Assembly (NCBI RefSeq): GCF_000439375.1
Contig: NZ_ATMI01000053.1
Coordinates: forward strand, 1 to 64,000
From: Tatumella saanichensis
GTDB taxonomy: Bacteria; Pseudomonadota; Gammaproteobacteria; Enterobacterales; Enterobacteriaceae
Direction: 5' to 3'
DNA: 64,000 nucleotides
Below, in pieces: positions 62,765 to 64,000 of this stretch. Below the pieces are notes generated by a model. That model had not been told where the DNA came from and did no database searches. It saw only the letters and a program-made list of their open reading frames with translations. How positions within the stretch are numbered: position 1 is the first letter of the stretch; each line of letters starts with the position of its first letter. Made by a program: the position numbers and the translations under genes.

Positions 62765-64000
62765 TCAGAGAGCTATACCTTTCCCTTTTTTGTGCAGTCC
62801 CAAGGCAATCACGAAACTGATCGCGCCCATAACCGACACATACCAGAAAAAGCTGCTTTCAATACCTGTATTTTTGAGCAGTAACGCCACATATTCTGCA
62901 GAACCACCGAAGATTGCATTGGCTAGGGCGTAAGGTAACCCCACGCCCAACGCACGGATTTGCGGTGGAAACATCTCCGCTTTTAATACACCGCTAATAG
63001 CGGTGTAAAAACTGGTAGCCAGTAAGGCAATCACAATCAACAGTAATGTAAACCCAGTAGTGTTACCCGGATTTTTCAATAAAGTCAGCAGCGGAACGGT
63101 TAGCAGTGCGACACCGGCACCAAAGATAAGCATCGAAGCGCGACGACCGATTTTATCAGACAGCGCGCCAATAACTGGTTGCAGTACCATAAAGACCAGT
63201 AAAGCACAGGTCATGATGAGACTGGCCGTATCAACATTAAAACCGGCCGTATTCACCAGATACTTTTGCATATAAGTGGTAAAGGTATAGAAGCTCAGCG
63301 AACCGCCAGCCGTAAAGCCGATAACCATCAGGAACGGACGCCAGTGATTTTTTAGCAGACCGCTCAAGCTTCCCGCATCTTTATGTTCACGCGCAGTAGT
63401 ATCTGACGTCTCATGCAGTGAGCGACGCAACCAAACAGCAATAACCGCTAATACCGCTCCTAGGAAAAACGGGATACGCCAGCCCCAAGCACGTAATTCG
63501 GCATCAGACAGGATCTGTTGCAAAATCACCACTGTCAGGACCGCCAGTAATTGTCCGCCAATCAGAGTGACGTACTGGAAAGAGGCATAAAAACCCTTAC
63601 GCCCTGCGACCGCAACTTCACTCATGTAGGTCGCGCTAGTACCGTATTCCCCTCCCACAGACAGTCCCTGCAGCATTCTAGCTAACAGCAGTAGTGCCGG
63701 TGCCATTACACCAATTGAACTATAGGATGGCAGACAGGCGATGACCAACGAGCCGAAACACATCAGGCACACCGAGATCAGCATAGAATTTTTACGACCA
63801 TACCGATCGGCGACATAGCCGAATAACCAGCCTCCGATAGGTCGCATCAGAAAGCCTGCCGCAAAAATACCGGCAGTTTTCAGTAACTGTGACGTCGTAT
63901 CCCCTTCGGGAAAGAAGATATGGGCAAAATAGAGCGAGAAGAATGAATAGACATAGAAGTCGAACCACTCTACCAAGTTCCCGGATGAAGCACCGACGAT
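62765..64000 (-). CDS. kgtP: KgtP, alpha-ketoglutarate:proton symporter (partial, 5' end beyond window)
   Basis: An open frame of 411 codons plus stop reaches the right edge and continues past it: the last eight codons read IVGASSGN, as in E. coli KgtP before [13 protein letters not shown]. coli KgtP is 432 residues, so about 20 N-terminal residues are missing. MFS transporter of the metabolite:H+ symporter family with twelve segments; motif [11 protein letters not shown] and [18 protein letters not shown] are present. It imports 2-oxoglutarate. In E. coli kgtP neighbours rrnG; what follows here lies outside the window. Confidence 0.96.
   Translation of the reverse strand: MVGASSGNLVEWFDFYVYSFFSLYFAHIFFPEGDTTSQLLKTAGIFAAGFLMRPIGGWLFGYVADRYGRKNSMLISVCLMCFGSLVIACLPSYSSIGVMAPALLLLARMLQGLSVGGEYGTSATYMSEVAVAGRKGFYASFQYVTLIGGQLLAVLTVVILQQILSDAELRAWGWRIPFFLGAVLAVIAVWLRRSLHETSDTTAREHKDAGSLSGLLKNHWRPFLMVIGFTAGGSLSFYTFTTYMQKYLVNTAGFNVDTASLIMTCALLVFMVLQPVIGALSDKIGRRASMLIFGAGVALLTVPLLTLLKNPGNTTGFTLLLIVIALLATSFYTAISGVLKAEMFPPQIRALGVGLPYALANAIFGGSAEYVALLLKNTGIESSFFWYVSVMGAISFVIALGLHKKGKGIAL

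Noticed and set aside
1-64000. CRISPR arrays, tRNA genes, insertion sequences, prophage, toxin-antitoxin genes
   Set aside because: Looked for repeat-spacer patterns, cloverleaf landmarks, transposase or integrase proteins and small two-gene modules; none was found.

Overview
The window is chromosomal DNA from a member of the Enterobacterales. Almost every housekeeping gene matches its Escherichia coli counterpart in length and local order. The gene set is not E. coli, however: a methionine-salvage (mtn) locus and an hpx/ureide locus are present, and several E. coli neighbours (phoE, nrdHIEF) are absent. I cannot fix the genus from sequence alone. There are no insertion sequences, prophage genes, CRISPR arrays or tRNA genes that I can support.

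Layout. (1) 1-10.2 kb: the first 27 bases are the 5' end of a 16S rRNA gene on the minus strand, preceded by a full rrn leader (P1, P2, boxB, boxA). Then come clpB (with a sigma-32 promoter), pgeF, rluD, bamD, raiA (with a CRP site), the pheL-pheA attenuated operon, and the tyrA-aroF operon with TyrR boxes. (2) 10.3-14.5 kb: an accessory patch with a solitary amino-acid binding protein, a PLP aminotransferase, a divergent LysR regulator and two tandem RcnB-family periplasmic proteins. (3) 14.6-28 kb: proBA, crl, frsA, gpt, pepD, a ribose-type ABC ATPase/permease pair without a binding protein, dinB with a LexA box, dpaA/yafK, yafJ and gmhA. (4) 28.2-34 kb: methionine salvage, mtnK/mtnA/mtnD/mtnC/mtnE plus an omega-amidase. 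Two MetJ-type operators lie in its divergent promoter regions, and mtnB is missing. (5) 34-46 kb: purine-ureide catabolism, with uraH, uraD, hpxK, hpxJ and a polar-amino-acid-type ABC importer on one strand, hpxU (RpiR regulator), then hpxWXYZ on the other strand, and puuE. (6) 46-62 kb: speG, ygaC, ygaM, a ~0.9 kb AT-rich gene-free stretch, proVWX, mprA-emrAB, yfiF, trxC, tapT, patZ, pssA, and kgtP cut by the right edge.

How the genes work together. Region 1 combines ribosome production and hibernation, protein disaggregation, outer-membrane assembly and aromatic amino-acid synthesis under feedback, attenuation and TyrR control. Region 4 recycles 5-methylthioribose to methionine. MtnE (transamination) and the omega-amidase overlap by 13 bp, which fits use of glutamine as amino donor. 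Region 5 can take 5-hydroxyisourate or allantoin through allantoate and ureidoglycine to an oxalurate/oxamate-level product. It lacks a urate hydroxylase and the HpxFGHI carbamoyl-transfer module, so the embedded ABC importer and the GatCA-like HpxXY pair are the most interesting unknowns. Region 6 covers osmoprotectant uptake, drug efflux, polyamine acetylation and protein lysine acetylation.

The order of these blocks is a mosaic of segments that lie at several separate map positions in E. coli. Protein starts were moved inward from the longest possible reading frame wherever a ribosome binding site, an operon overlap or the family length argued for it.
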